From positions 6,578,862 through 6,642,861 of the forward strand of contig NC_020167.2 of NCBI RefSeq assembly GCF_000224145.3: 64,000 nucleotides of DNA, written 5' to 3'. Numbering within the stretch: position 1 is the first letter of the stretch; every line of letters starts with the position of its first letter. This DNA is from Ciona intestinalis (Eukaryota > Chordata > Ascidiacea > Phlebobranchia > Cionidae). The position numbers were made by a program, and so were the translations under genes. Positions 26,001-37,886 of this stretch are shown here, in pieces. The notes beneath the pieces are model-generated. The model was not told the DNA's origin. It saw only the letters and a list, made by a program, of their open reading frames with translations, and searched no databases.

Positions 26001-29000
26001 GAAGATTTTAAGGTATTTGTCGTAAACAAGTGGATTAGAAGTCTAATTATCAACGCACTGCGTGTGAGGTGAAATTCGCGGCCACAAGCAATCGATTTAA
26101 CAATATTGTTTTCGTATTTCATAGGCAAAGCAACGCAGGTGTAACTAAACATATTTACGATCACTATTGCGCTTGTTTTTACCCTGCACGTATTTTTTAT
26201 TTAAATTTAAGTAAAGAGTAATTAAAGATTTATCTACATTTCATCCCCGTTTTTAACTTCTCACGGCAAAGTAGGTTTAAATTAAGATTCCTTAAAAAAA
26301 CACAATCATTTACATAGTAGCTAAGCTTGTAGAATAGGGAAGATAGGAAACTTTCTTTTCTATTTTTTTGTGTGCTGAAGGTCTTACTCAACATACTGCA
26401 TATGGAGTGTGGTATATGGCACTTTGGTAAAATATGAAAACTTCGCACACCTTTTACTGATGCATGAACAGCGTGAATATATTTTGCGTTGGACGTTTCA
26501 TTATTTATACCTCCCGAAAGCAAACGTTTACGTAGCGGTTGCGCCGCTTTATCCGACGTAAACAGCGCCAGCTATATTTTGCACCAAAGAGCGTTTTAAG
26601 TGCTACTTTCAAAAAAGTCTTTACTTTTCTTCATTCTCCCTTAAGAGAGTAGGAATTTAATGAACGTGCAATCATTACTGAAGGACTATTCAGCATTTGC
26701 CTTGTTCTTTCTGTAATATAATTCTGTTTACAAAAAGTATTAACAAGCAACAAAATGTGAAATAATGTTTCTTATTTTACAAAACGGGAGGTATCATTTT
26801 ACAATTTCATTAGCAACACATATCGATCGTATAATAGGCACAAGTCACGCATATACATAGGTTGACCCCGCGTTCGCTTTCGTATACGTAACCTATGACG
26901 TAACAGCAAAGAAGAGTTCATGCCTTGTTGATTAAATTGTCGAGAGCTCTAGAATAACAGCTGCAATAAGCAATAAGTCCGCATGTCCCGTGGGAACAAA
27001 TGAGACGAGCAAAAATTGTTATTGAAAGCGTGGCTTGCTATGGGGTCGTGGGGAATTCCCCTGTGTCGCAACTCGCAACGTCATTAAGTTGAGGTCGCGT
27101 CAATTATTGCGGTAATCTGCCTTTAATTTGGACGCCGCCTGCAAACTACGGCGAAGGCGCATTCTTCACCAGTAAACACCAACCGCTGACTTTATAAACC
27201 AGCTCTCGACCCGAGGGAGTAGCACGTATAATCAATGCTGCTTATACTAAATTATCTTCGGCACAATTCCTATATACGGTTCATTGTGACATTGTGGCAA
27301 TGAATTTACGTTAATATGTGAAGAGCAATTTCACCTTAGTAATAGGGGGTAAGATGGATACCGTTGAATTTTGATCCTTGATATAGCTCGTTTTGTTCAA
27401 AATAGACGGGAATAATATCCGCATATAACTTTTTTTGTATGGGTCTCAAGCCCTAGCGCTGACTATATAGGACTAGTTGTATAATAGCAATGCAAATGCT
27501 TACCACAATAAATAGTATTTTATTCGCTTTTTCCATATGATTTGGTATTGTAGATAGAACTGATAGGACCAAGCACCCAAACACAAGAAGGAACCTAAAT
27601 ATAAAAAGTATTAAGAAATGATATACATCTGGGTAGAAATTAGATTAGATGTTAATAAAAATAATTGTATTGGCCTATTTATTGCCGATTTGGTGTTAAT
27701 TTCCTCTTTTTATGATCTTTGTTGTCATGAAGATAAATACAGTACTGTGGGATAATGGATGTCGTTCGCATCGAATGTTCCATCTTTTCTAATCGTATTT
27801 TTAACATGTAACAACGTCCTTCTCGAGCCGCGGTAACATAAATAACGATGCTTTAAAAAAATACGGTATAGACTTGTTATGTTTCTGTGCGTTTCTCATA
27901 TTTAATGACTTTGATATAAATATGCAGGCACCGTTACCAGTGTAGAGAATGGTCAAAGCCACGGAACAGGAAATGACCGGTGTACACGCTGTAAATATTT
28001 TGGTCCAATTAAAATAGGAAACACATGCTCTTAGACCTTAGTCTCCTAGCGCGTAACATCATTGGGTCCCGCCCACATGAATAAAATAGACAGAGTCTTA
28101 AACATTTTCTTAATAAAAGACGCACCATACGCATCGTCGCAACCAAGACGTATATTTAACCTCGGAAACTACCACTTAAACATAACTGCTGCACTTGACG
28201 CTCGATAATATGAAGCAGTTTTAATCCGTATCATTTTCACCAGGTATTCAATAACGCTGGAAAATATTTGTTACGACCACAAAGCGTGGGAACCAAACAA
28301 ATTTCAAAACTATTATATTAACGTGACTCATTTTTCAGTGCATTTACACAATTTTTCCAACGCCCGGATGTCGGGTTAAAGGGACAACTCGGGTCTAAAT
28401 CCCAGCAGGTCCTATAGCGTGCCTTACTGCAGTGGAGAACCTAGCTCAAATAGCGGGGTGTTGAATAAAAGACACAATCCTTGAAGAAAATGAATAAAAG
28501 CCACGAACTATACAAACAGTAGTTTTAGTGAATTGTGATAATGAGTGAATTGTGATAATCTTACACAGACCGAAAGCTTTAACTTACATGCATACGTGGT
28601 AAATTATCTGTAGACCTCTTGGTCGTTCTATGAAATTGAACACCAAACTTTGAACGCGTCTGAGCAAAAGAGAATATTTAATACTAAGATATCGGAGTCT
28701 TGCATGCCCCACTTTGTAAAGCGACTATACCTGTATGCAAAATTCTGTTTGTTTTTTGTACCAACAGGTACTGGTTTACCAAGGAGATTTAAACGTTTGC
28801 GAATTTCTTTTCCAATCCCATCTTCTTGAGACCAAATACTGCCGTTCATAAAGGAGGTACGACGGCTTCGGTTTGGCGATCCAGGCCTGCTGTTTAGTCT
28901 GCTGGACCCGTAATGTACAGGTGACGGCGCCGCAAGTCTATACATGCTCGATTCCTCGGGCGCATGGTTTGTTATGTTCGGTAAGCTTGGTGTTTCTGTA

Positions 29001-32000
29001 ACTGTGGAAAGTGCTGGCGATGGCGCGTGCAAGGTCCATATGGTGTGTCGTCTTTGGGTGCTTACGGGAACCGGGATAGACAGAACAGGGCTAAGTTCGT
29101 CGTCTGACGATCCGTCATTTTCTATGTTCGTTTTAGTGCATACGAGTGCCATATCAGCGCTCCAATTACTAGCCCTGTCGTCTTCATTTTCAGATGCTAT
29201 TTCTATCGAGATTTCCGGCGACGAGCAATTAGAGAAAGTGCGTTTTGTGGCCGAGTTGGGGGCCGAGACAATATTGTTTCGTCGGCCTGGTGAGAGAGAG
29301 TTTGTCTCCGTCGATTCTTCTATAAGCCTCGGGCTCCAGTTGACTCTTTTCGGTGATGAATTTGGAGAAACTGGGAAAGTGGGCGAACAAACTAAGCGGT
29401 AGTTTGTAGCTGAATCATCTGCGTTTTCCTTGGGCGGGAAAACGAAGAAGTTTTGATTCTTACTTGACATTCCAGACATTACCAAATATAATCTAAACCG
29501 AAAAGGAACCGAAAGATCTGTGAAATAGACATACAATTATCGTAACGTTGAAACCTTGGCCTTTCTTACACTATCTGACATTCATTTCTCGGAAAGCTGG
29601 CCGCAATCGAAGCTGCCACACATTGCTACAATGCCTGTTGCCTTGAGCGAGGAACAACATCTTAGACCAAGAAGGCCCACTTATATTTCTCTTGCGCAGT
29701 TGAGAAAATTGCTGTGTAATAAAACTAACCTGCCGCGTCATTTAACCTATAAGGGCTAGAGTACAAAAATAACAGCAATAAAAAACCACAACCCAATTCA
29801 GTCCACCTAAAAGAATTATAACCTTTCAACGTGACCAAAACGTATGGCTTAAATTAACAGTTAACTCGATTACAGTAGTATAGTAAAATAACAACAACAA
29901 AACCACAAACCAATTCAATACACTTAAACTAATCACATTCCTTTCAACGTAACTAAACGTATACCATAAGTTAACCAGACTCGTTTACACTGCTGTGCGC
30001 ACTCCTAAACAAAACGTATCGAAAACCGTCTAGTCGCTTTCGTGCCTCCTTCGTCTATTATCCTTCTTACCCCACTGCCAGTCAAACTCTGCGTCTGCAA
30101 CGAGAAAACTAAAACACCTGCACCCGCCGGATCAATATTTCAAGCCCCGCAGTAAAAAGGATTCGAATATTGTTCGATTACGAGAGAAATAAGTGTACCA
30201 TGGCTACGTGGTTGTACAGTGAGGCTTGCTAATTGGCCACGAAAAAACGCCTGACCCTGATATACACATCCGACATTATAATTCATATCCTACTGATTGT
30301 GAACCGATGCCATTTACCAGTGACCTCAAGCTGTTTTGATCTGTGGTTGAAATATTTATTTAATAGGCGGTTTGTGGCTCACCAGGTGCTGTTAGGTATA
30401 ATCTATATCCAAACAGCTTCCCAGTATAAATCGACAGTTTGGTAACCACTGTTCTTTAGGAACTCAATAATAAACAGTATCTTTACTCGTTACAGTGTGT
30501 GCTATGTACATAGGTGCATCTGTTTCATATATTTCACTAATCGATACAATTTACTTTGCGTCTTCAATGTAAAAATTCGCCTGAGGGGCGACTTCAACAG
30601 TTAGGTAAGAATCTTGAAATTCGAAGCAAATACTGCGTTAAATAACAAGCATTTAATCTAATGTATGAATGAATGCTGACAGAGTGTAACTCGCTTATCT
30701 TGGCGTGGCGGGGCAATGTCAGTCGTTATGACAAGCAGGGTGTTCTATTTCGTACACCTCGTGTCAGTTTTCAAACACCTCGTGCTTCAAACCACAGTTC
30801 AACTTCATATACGCTTTACCTGGAAGCTACTATTAATATATTTAAAGATTACAACCTCCTTTCACGTAATGAGTATAGAAGAGTAGCACTCGTAACGTTT
30901 AACTAAAGCGGAATATTTGCCAACCACATAATTACGTGTTGAACAAGCGTTGAAATTGGCAATAACAAAACCTGCTTCCTGTCATTAATATATATGCGGC
31001 ACCGCTCTAAACTATAAGAACTTTGAACCCAAATAAACATATCGAAATACATTGAATGACACTTCATTGTCACCAACGAGTTAGGTCTATATGGAAGTCG
31101 TAAGAATACGGTTTTATAATTCTTTGAATTTTCTATGTTTACAACTAAGTAGGACCAACAATATAGAATGAAAAGGAGCCTCATCTTCCCCACCCCACTA
31201 TATTATACCGTATCTCCTAATCGTATTTTAAAATTAACAACGCTTTTTAAAATCGTGAAGATACGACTAAATATTTCAGTAAATATTCATTGTTTACCAC
31301 CGCATTGAACGAAAAAAGGGAATACAACATGTACCTTTCTATACCTTTTATTATCTACTATGTTATGAAAATCAATATAGCTAGAAACATGGAGCATCTT
31401 ACCCCAACCTATAGTAGGGTGGGGGAAGATGGGACACCTTGAGCACAAAATATTTAGGTATCCTGATCGTGTTTTAAACAATTAACAACGGTCTATGGGA
31501 GTTGTGAGGATACAGTTTTATAATTCCTTGAATTTTCTTCATTTACCACCAAAAGGGGCGAGAAAATAGAATGAAAAGATGTCACAGTACTAAAATATGC
31601 ATAATATCGACAGCAAGTACTCTGGAAGAAGCGCAAAAATAAAATACGCAATCATGGCCAAGACCAGGCATAAGATGTGGCTAAATCAGGCAAACGATGG
31701 CCCATGATTGCTTATATAATTGTTACAGTCTTATTTATATGAGAGGCATGATTAGACAAGACGGATCATGTTTTAACCCGGGTCGTAAATATACCTTGTA
31801 CGAAATATTACATTGTGCTCATGTTGTTTCAGGAATGAAAATTGGCGTTTGAAATGTGTTACATCGTGAATGTATGTTGTGTAACAAGTTTAAATGAATG
31901 AATGAATGAAATTTGCTTTATCCTCGCGTGACTGAAAAACGACAGTTGTTATAACACGGGTGTTCTGTTTCATAAACCTCCCTGCTTATGAGTGACCAAG

Positions 32001-35000
32001 TATGTTGCTTTGAGGGGCTATTATTTTTGTATTGTATAACTGTCGAATTAAATAAAGATAAGAGTTGAAGGGATCATTCGGCGGAAAAAAAATTGTTTTG
32101 CCTAAATGAACAACGATAGCTTCGGAATAACTATGGGCTGTATACTATAAAACTTAAATACTTAAGTTCTGTATGGCTAAAACATATATTCCAGTACAGG
32201 CCATGTAGGATAACTCAACTATTTAAGAGTTACTGTATACCCAGAAACACCATAAACTTTTTTTCTGGGTGTAAGTCTTTACGTAACTTAAACTAATAAG
32301 ATTTTCGTTATTGTGATCGAAAAAATAAGTAAAAATAATATAAATTATGTATAACCCCAAAGTCTATGCACATTTTAGGTATAAGGGTGGGGGGAGATGG
32401 GACACCTTTTCGTTTAGTTTTCTTTTTTCATTTGGTAGTAAACAAAGAACATTTAATAAGTTATAAAACTGTATCTTCACGACTTCCACAGACCGTTTTT
32501 AATTGTTTAAAACACGATCAGGCTATTTGGATACTATGTGATAAAGGTGTCCCATCTTACCCCACTCTACTATATACTGTAGCGAGTAGCATTTTTATTT
32601 TATTTAATAGTAAAAGAACGAAATTCGATTTTCAATTTTAATTCAACTTATTCTTTGCTCAATAAAAGCGCGTGTTTAACAGTAGTTACACACCAGATGT
32701 ATAAACACGAAAACCCAACGCCAAAATCCAATAAGGCCTAGAGAAAATCCTATTTTCTACATTTTAAATCGTGTCAGTGGTAGCAGAACCTGAAAAAATC
32801 AATTTTCCGAACGATTCGCAATTTACTTTATTGCTTACTGTAAAAAACGGTAAGTAAAACGGTGACCAATACCAAAAAAGATCGTTATTGCAGCCACGCG
32901 GTTGACTGCAATATAGATATATGAACACTAGAACGCGCTGTTGTTCCAGTGGGTAAATGTATTTGACATCCTACTTTGTTTGCCATAATATAACTCCTTT
33001 TAAACTTTTTAACATTTTTCGGGTTAGTCAGCAAAACAAGAATTTTAAGAGTTTGAATCATTTCCTAATCGTCTATGTAACCCGTAAAACATATTTGCCC
33101 AGCACGTAGCCTATTTAGCTTATAGCTCCTAGGGTAGTTTGCCACCTATTGCACTTCTTTGAACCTTAAATAATCTTCACTATCTAAAGTTTTATAGTAA
33201 AATAAACAGTAACCTGTTAAACCAAACTACGGGTTCTACCTTACAACGGCCGTGAGGACGCTAATGCATTTTCCGTTAAAACTTCAAAACATTCTCAATT
33301 TCGTTCGGATTAGCAAAACATCTTTTTCAAATAGCGGAACACAAAAACATTTTATTTATTGTTCTAACAAGGATTTATGGAAAATTATTGCCCCTATTCA
33401 ATTTTAAAATAGTAAAACCACTGCGCGGCACGCCAGGGTACTTGGGATGTATAGGCCGGAGTATAACCCCACCCGTATATATAGGTACAACTTAAGTAAA
33501 GGTATGACATAGTAAACTATGCTAAGTAAAAAAACGACTCGAAAACGACTCGAGAAACCATTCTTTTCCGGGGGAAAATGGTGAGTGCTGTGTGGTCGGT
33601 GTACCTGCATCAGCATAATAGTTACAACTTACGTGAAAGTGTGATAGAAGATTGAGTAAGGTTTAAAATTTGGCCTCTCCAGGAAGTTATACGCCTCTAT
33701 TCTCATTTGTAGCATCCTTGACTTTCGTTTTGATGGAACAGTAAAGTAGATTGGCTTCCCGTGGAGGCTCATTTTACGTTTGCGGTATTCCTGATGGTGA
33801 TTGTGGTGGTTAGGTACCCACCTCACAGGGGCCGTTATTATCTGTAAGAAGTTATAAAAAAGGGGGTTCGGTTTCAATATAGGTTTATATTAAGTGTCAA
33901 TGCGGAGTTATATAGCATGGGTGTCTTTTCCTACACTAGTAGACAAACATGGTGTGTTCATACCCATTATGCTCACTACTGAGAAGGTATAACACAAGTG
34001 TTTTCTTATTCACCAGTCACCAGACACATATATGGTGTATTCACGTATTCGTACACCTTATGCTTGTTGTCGAGTCATTTTTCGTTTGTATACATCTCTA
34101 AACTAAAACGATAGTCGTTATGTCTTACTTTTTACAATTCTCCCAATCTATTCTTGCATACTCTTATTTAGCCGTAATATGTTTTACCAACGGTGTAGTT
34201 TACCTGTACTGCCAGTGACGGCCTTCTGCGATTAATTTCACTTTCTCCAAGTGAATGGATCGAGTCGCTGTCGTGATTACTCTGGTTATCTTCGTGTAGA
34301 CTTTGAAATGGCATCTAAATAAATAAAAACATAAATTTCAGACCGGATTTGAACAACATGACTAGTAAAAGTCATTTTCCGACCACGCGGGGAAAAAGCA
34401 ACCTTAATTGTGTCCTGTGGGTCCTATGAAGCCAGTAGTGAGCCTAAACCCAACCTAAAATTTTCGGCTACGTAGCAACAATTAATGTTTGTATATATTT
34501 ATTTAAAAAACAGATAATTGCACTTCAGATTAAAAATTGTTACAGGTGCAATTTCAAAACTTATTTCATTCTTTAAAAGTTCAGGTACGAACCAGCAAGC
34601 GAGGGAACCTGGAATTCCACCAGAGACGGCATATCACGCCAATAAAGTAGTTGCTCGCTTCTATCTACCCTATTACTTTCCTTTAGTGTACTGTACGTCT
34701 GGTTAAGTAAAGGACTGTACGTCTGGTTAAGTAAAGGAAAGTTGTTCAGGATTTAATTGAAAACCTGTGAAAACATCGCTGGGCCCTAAATAGTAAATGG
34801 TTTGTAAATTGTGGCATTTATGAAGCAACATTTTCTAAAACCGCACAACTTAATATACTTTGCTGTAAACATCTGGTTTGTTAAAATAGAAACATGTCTA
34901 CGATTTCAAAACTCCCAAAACACTTGTAAAAACATTCGACAGATACAAAATATACTAAGAAAAGTCAGAATCTACCACCAATGTCAGTGACATTCTCTTT

Positions 35001-36853
35001 AAAAATAAAACCCACTATACGTTAGAAATGTATCTTTATATCCCAAACAAAAAGAGAATGACAAAAAATAATACGTGTTTTGATGTATAGTGTAAGAGAA
35101 CGGATATGATTGCATTCGTTCACTGATTCGGTGCATCTGCAGTCACCAAAATAATACATTTTCCCAAAAAACGTAGAGGAAATACACATGGAACGTCCAG
35201 ATGTGCTTGCCATGTGTTTAATTAGACTTGTATGATTGAACACCTGTATTTACGTATATTCACAAGGTTTATCTGCGTACGAGGTAAACTCTTACATACG
35301 AAGTACAGGTGTGAGATTAAGTCACGTAGCCAAGACAATTAATATTAAGGTTTCTACAGTCCACTGTATAGAACATATTAAGCCATGACGTATGTAACCA
35401 TGGTGTCCCATAAACAAGAAGAGGTTTTAAAGGCGAATGACAAACTTGCAATGCAGAGTTTTACACAAGTGGGGTTAAAATTGTATATAGTATGTTGGGG
35501 TAAGATGGACCCCGTTTATATCTCTTTCAACTTCTTATCTGGCAGTAAACAAAAAATAATTACAGAGTTTTATACCCATAACCTCACAGATCTAAAAAGC
35601 GTTGTTAATTGTTAAGCCCACAAAGAAATAAGTTGTACCAACGGTATCCCCATTACCCCAACCTACTACACTTTATATTATAAGATTCGTTGATTTGCCA
35701 ATAAAAAAAACACGTCTGAAAACCTTTTTTTATGTGGGTTGGTTAAGCAGGCATTCTTTTATTTGACACCTTTACTAAAGTAGGTTTTACCCCAGCAAGC
35801 GTATTTTTAACGACTGTCTTTTTTCTGCTATGCTATTCTTCTTTTTGTTGTTTTAATTAATCTGACTTTCGTTTCTGTATTCAAAGAGCCAAAAAGTATA
35901 GCAGGGTATAGGGGAGGATGGGACACCTTTTTATTTTATTTTCTCGTCCTATTTGATAGTAAACAAAGAACAATCAAGGAAAACCGCATCCCCAACTCCC
36001 ATAGACCGTTGTTAATTGTTTAAAACAAGATCAGGATGTTTGGATATTATTTGCTAAAGGTGATCCATCTTTCCCCACCCCACTATATATGTTATGTTAT
36101 AAATGCAAATATCTCCGCAAAATACTATAACCACTAAACAGCCTTTGGTCATTAATCTCCATAATCCTTAACCCTCTTACCTTAATACTTTAAATTGACA
36201 AATTTAATTGTAAAATAATACGAACTTGAATTTACAAATGTCTATTTTTTCATGTTCTACGAATATAATATTCAAACTCAGCCGTTCCTTTTTTGGTCAA
36301 TCACTTACATAATACAATGGTTATTGTAGTTAAAGTACAGTTGTTCAAAAATCCGTTATCCAAACCAGCAGTAGTATATAAATACTTAAAACTATGAGCT
36401 AAGCGGACACGGAATAATTTTCTGCGCTCCTGTAGTAATATAAATCACATTTCATATCCTTTGTATTGATTAATTACCGTCTGGCGTTCATTGGCAATAA
36501 GTCAGACATATAAAGAAATAACACGGGCGTGCTTGGCTTCAAACAAAAGCTTTTTACTTAAACACCTGTTCGCGTCAATGCTTACGTACTTTCGCAATTT
36601 TTCGACTTTGTAATTTAGTCCCATGACGTTATTGCGTTTTACGTCATCCTTAGTACTTCATATGTAATTTAAATTAGGAACAAGCAAAACTCACTTTTAA
36701 AGAAAATGGAAAATTGGATGGCCTCCTCAAGATCCCTTGTGGCATCGGACGAGGCTCCTGCCGCTCGGTGGCGCTGTCGTCGGATTCCGTGACGTCATGA
36801 AACGTAACGCGGGCAACTTTTGGTGTTCCTCCGGGGTTTTGCACATCAGACAT
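14061..36853 (-). CDS. KCNQ: Kv7 voltage-gated potassium channel, KCNQ2-5 type, 18 exons
   Basis: Exons in transcript order: 36853-36695, 34314-34204, 33841-33633, 27594-27504, 25739-25613, 24561-24386, 22526-22398, 21977-21867, 20109-19931, 19172-18998, 18773-18689, 17404-17299, 16767-16636, 16223-16035, 15772-15691, 15629-15513, 15210-14703, 14356-14061; 993 aa, all phases close. It is a tetrameric subunit of M-type K+ channels in the plasma membrane. Pre-S1 YNFLERP; S1 152-176; S4 253-272 ([20 protein letters not shown]); S5 with [10 protein letters not shown] (W297 at the retigabine-binding Trp position); filter TTIGYG 339-343; S6 to ~371. Helix A has an IQ-like [13 protein letters not shown] (calmodulin site); helix [21 protein letters not shown]; a C-terminal heptad helix ~636-660. 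Helix A and B wording is closest to KCNQ5. Core exon lengths (91, 127, 176, 111) match vertebrate KCNQ genes as I remember them. The donor of exon 20109-19931 is GTTCGT, unusual but phase-forced. The tail after 660 is low-complexity and Ser/Lys-rich. Confidence 0.93.
15828..16025 (+). mobile_element. SINE copy filling a KCNQ intron
   Basis: Blocks: 'cggcaactgcttaaacctagtggtcac', 'gttgtccgaattttcagcc', 'aactacaaagttaaatacgtggtaactca', 'aaggtgtatgaagc', 'aggataaataagtt'. It occupies most of the intron between exons ending 16035 and starting 15772. Confidence 0.8.
16330..16545 (-). mobile_element. SINE 3' half in KCNQ intron
   Basis: On the minus strand: CACAAAGTTACATAATTTC, ACACAAGGTGTATGAAACAG and GCCCCGCAAGGATAAATAA, as in other SINE tails here. 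Confidence 0.75.
18848..18990. mobile_element. Truncated MITE next to KCNQ splice donor
   Basis: Left TIR TATAGTAGGGTGGGGTAAGA and the 'catttggtagtagacaaagaa' interior are present, but the right TIR is missing. It ends within ~10 bases of the donor of KCNQ exon 19172-18998. Confidence 0.75.
19195..19358 (+). mobile_element. SINE 3' fragment
   Basis: Contains 'gaaagttacatgcgtgg', 'agtaactcgtaagcatcacaaggtgtatgaaacataacg', 'gaagataaataagta' and an ATTCATACATACATTCA tail. Confidence 0.75.
19359..19502. repeat. 72-bp direct tandem duplication
   Basis: Two adjacent copies (19359-19430, 19431-19502) beginning CAAATACTAAATCTGG and ending TTGCAACCAGGT differ at about two positions. A recent slippage or unequal-exchange product in a KCNQ intron. 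Confidence 0.95.
22562..22885 (+). mobile_element. Near full-length SINE copy in KCNQ intron
   Basis: Degraded tRNA-like head ('cactggttagcagtccat', 'gccggtttagggc'), 'accactgctaccaatgtggg', 'ttgggcaaacactcaacggcaattacttcaacccaatgacc', 'cacaaagttac', 'aataaagaagttacatttattcat' tail. Confidence 0.8.
23765..24157 (-). mobile_element. Intact tRNA-derived SINE (with 50-N gap)
   Basis: Best copy in the window. On the minus strand it starts GGCGCCGTGGCGTAGTGGTT, has an A-box-like TGGCGTAGTGG (24149-24139) and a perfect B-box GGTTCAAGGCC (24106-24096). A body with 'gggcaaggacacttaacggc', 'ccacaaagtaacattcatgg' and 'cgactgtcgttttccggcc' follows, ending in ATTCATTCATTCACATTC tail repeats. RNA polymerase III promoter boxes imply it is a composite tRNA-SINE. 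Ns at 24027-24076 interrupt the body. Confidence 0.9.
24027..24076. other. Assembly gap (50 N)
   Basis: 50 N inside the SINE body, probably a short unresolved repeat. Confidence 0.99.
24263..24305 (-). repeat. Duplicate of KCNQ exon end plus donor
   Basis: About 35-40 bp almost identical to 24376-24417: on the minus strand CTTCTGTTGTTAGAGCTCAC, then AGTAAAGTAAGT. It copies the last ~25 coding bases of the S4 exon and its GTAAGT donor, about 113 bp further into the intron. Confidence 0.85.
24640..24770. repeat. Third dispersed repeat family, copy 1
   Basis: Shares 'tttttacc', 'tttttaac', 'ggctgctaattc', 'ctttgttgttttaattgatct' and 'ctgtatttaaaggg' with the copies at 25365, 35745 and 38880. 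Confidence 0.55.
25150..25605 (+). mobile_element. Composite diverged SINE with embedded third-family repeat
   Basis: tRNA-like head 'gtgctgtggcatagtgttaag' and 'catcgtaaccagattcg'. From 25365 to 25475 a third-family block ('taacgactgtcgtttgctaattcc', 'gctgctgtattcgaag') precedes a SINE tail 'acatacgtcgcaacccgtaag', 'gtgtgaaac', 'gaggattaataagttacatt'. It abuts the S2-S3 KCNQ exon. Confidence 0.55.
28731..29479 (-). CDS. KCNQ: Alternative first coding exon of the KCNQ gene
   Basis: From ATG 29479-29477 ([12 protein letters not shown]) the minus strand stays open for 249 codons plus two bases to a donor AG|GTATAG at 28730. The two-base remainder matches the phase of the S1 exon acceptor at 27594 exactly, as does the regular upstream exon 33841-33633, so the two are interchangeable. 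The product is a Ser/Pro/Asn-rich cytosolic N terminus ([27 protein letters not shown]) ending KQNFAYR, followed by [13 protein letters not shown] of S1. It lacks the YNFLERP pre-S1 element and the first part of S1. A leaky or dominant-negative isoform is possible by analogy with N-terminally variant vertebrate KCNQ1; that is inference. It could instead be a fortuitous open frame, but 750 bp of phased open sequence in AT-rich DNA argues against that. Confidence 0.75.
29763..29996. repeat. ~118-bp imperfect tandem duplication upstream of the alternative KCNQ exon
   Basis: Copies at about 29763-29878 and 29881-29996 share 'aaaataacaacaa', 'accacaa.ccaattca', 'cctttcaacgt', 'aaacgtat' and 'ttaac.agactcg'. 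They sit 280-520 bp upstream of the alternative ATG, where a promoter would lie. Confidence 0.75.
30660..30790 (-). mobile_element. SINE 3' fragment
   Basis: TGAATGAATGCTG tail, then the complement of 'aaactgacacgaggtgtacgaaatagaac' and 'ataacgactgacattgccccgcc'. Confidence 0.7.
31085..31595. mobile_element. Cluster of three adjoining MITE copies
   Basis: A right-half copy (31085-31203), a diverged copy (about 31204-31410 ending CCCCAACCTATAG) and a copy starting TATAGTAGGGTGGGGGAAGA at 31411 lie end to end. Copies apparently insert into TATA-type ends of older copies. Confidence 0.8.
31888..32070 (-). mobile_element. SINE 3' half
   Basis: Plus strand shows the tail complement 'aatgaatgaatgaaatttgctttatcctcgcgtg', then 'aaaacgacagttgttataacacgggtgttctgtttca'. 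Confidence 0.8.
32378..32577. mobile_element. MITE, complete
   Basis: Ends 'taagggtggggggagatggg' and 'cccatcttaccccactctac'. The interior shows 'tttggtagtaaacaaagaac' and 'gtttaaaacacgatcagg'. A 91-codon frame crosses it but is repeat-derived. Confidence 0.9.
35485..35671. mobile_element. MITE copy
   Basis: TIR 'tatagtatgttggggtaaga' at left and 'attaccccaacctactaca' at right; interior in the same orientation as 32378-32577. Confidence 0.85.
35745..35895. repeat. Third dispersed repeat family, copy
   Basis: Contains 'ttttaccccagcaagcg', 'ttttaacgactgtc', 'ttctttttgttgttttaattaat' and 'ctgtattcaaagagcc'. It lies directly between two MITEs. Confidence 0.6.
35897..36088. mobile_element. MITE, complete
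   Basis: Ends TATAGCAGGGTATAGGGGAGG and CCCCACCCCACTATA. Interior 'tagaccgttgttaattgttt'. Confidence 0.88.
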
Positions 36854-37078
36854 GACGAACTAACTCTGTCACTTTGAAAGAAATAAACCATAAATGAGTT
36901 GAACGTAACTTATATTCTTTTACAAATATTCAACTCGAATATAATAACGACAATTGCTCCAGCCCAGTTTTGTCTCTTGTGAGTTATGTCAATTTCTAGC
37001 CATTACTTTGTTTTTCAAATCTGACTTTTTCTGACACCTAGTCGCTTGCTACCAATAGATAGTTTTATAAAATCATTT

Positions 37079-37256
37079 TAGTGGGATGGGGGAAGATAGG
37101 ACAACTTTAGCACATAATATCCAAATATCCTGATCGTGTTTTAAACAATTAACAACGATCTATGGAAATCGTGGGGAAACGGTTTTATAATGTTCTTTAT
37201 TTACAACAAATGGAATGAGAAAATAGAAGTTCTCCCCCCCCCCCCTCCGCTATGTT
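37079..37256. mobile_element. MITE copy with C-run at right end
   Basis: 'gtgggatgggggaagatagg' left end, 'gatcgtgttttaaacaattaacaacg' interior; right end replaced by a run of ten C. Confidence 0.8.
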
Positions 37257-37886
37257 AAACTTTTTGGCAGAAGACCAGTTTCGCACACCCCTAAGGATGC
37301 ATTATTACTTTAATTTCAATTATGTCTTACTTAAAGCTATAACACGTCGTATACCCTAAAAAAACAATTCTACGCCAAAAATCGACATATCTGCGTGTTA
37401 TTTTATCCAATGCTTATTTGTAAACAAAACTATCTAACTTACAAAAACGTGTTGCTTCATCCTACATACATTGAAAAGTAATAGAACAGAATAGCGTAGC
37501 ACTATACCGCTACCAAATTACAAGTAGGTGCAAAAACGCAGAACCATTATTTATTGACGTTCGTAGCAGCGAGTTTTATTGCGGCCCTCCTACAAAACTT
37601 CGACGATCAACAGTAATCAAGTTACATCGATTTTACAAACTCATGTTGTACAAGATTTATTTAATAAAGAGACCCATGCCTTAGTTATTTTATATGGTGA
37701 TAATGGCATGCGTTAAACTATGGTAGGCGACAAACAAACCAAGTGGTGACCCACCTTTACGAGTATTTCTTGACCCTGTATTTAATTTAACAATCTGATA
37801 CATTTGTATGCAGAATAATTACAGCTAATATATTATATATACATCCGCTGGATGTTTACATTACTTGAATTCTCTATGTATATGTA

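Noticed and set aside
28944..29402. 152-residue plus-strand frame
   Set aside because: Antisense to the alternative KCNQ first exon, which has the start, donor and phase support.
29556..29759. 67-residue plus-strand ORF just beyond the alternative KCNQ exon
   Set aside because: No homology or splice context; probably lies in promoter or 5' UTR sequence of the alternative exon.
32366..32641. 91-residue ORF
   Set aside because: Lies wholly across a MITE; the same residues recur at 61798-62073 on the other strand in another MITE copy.
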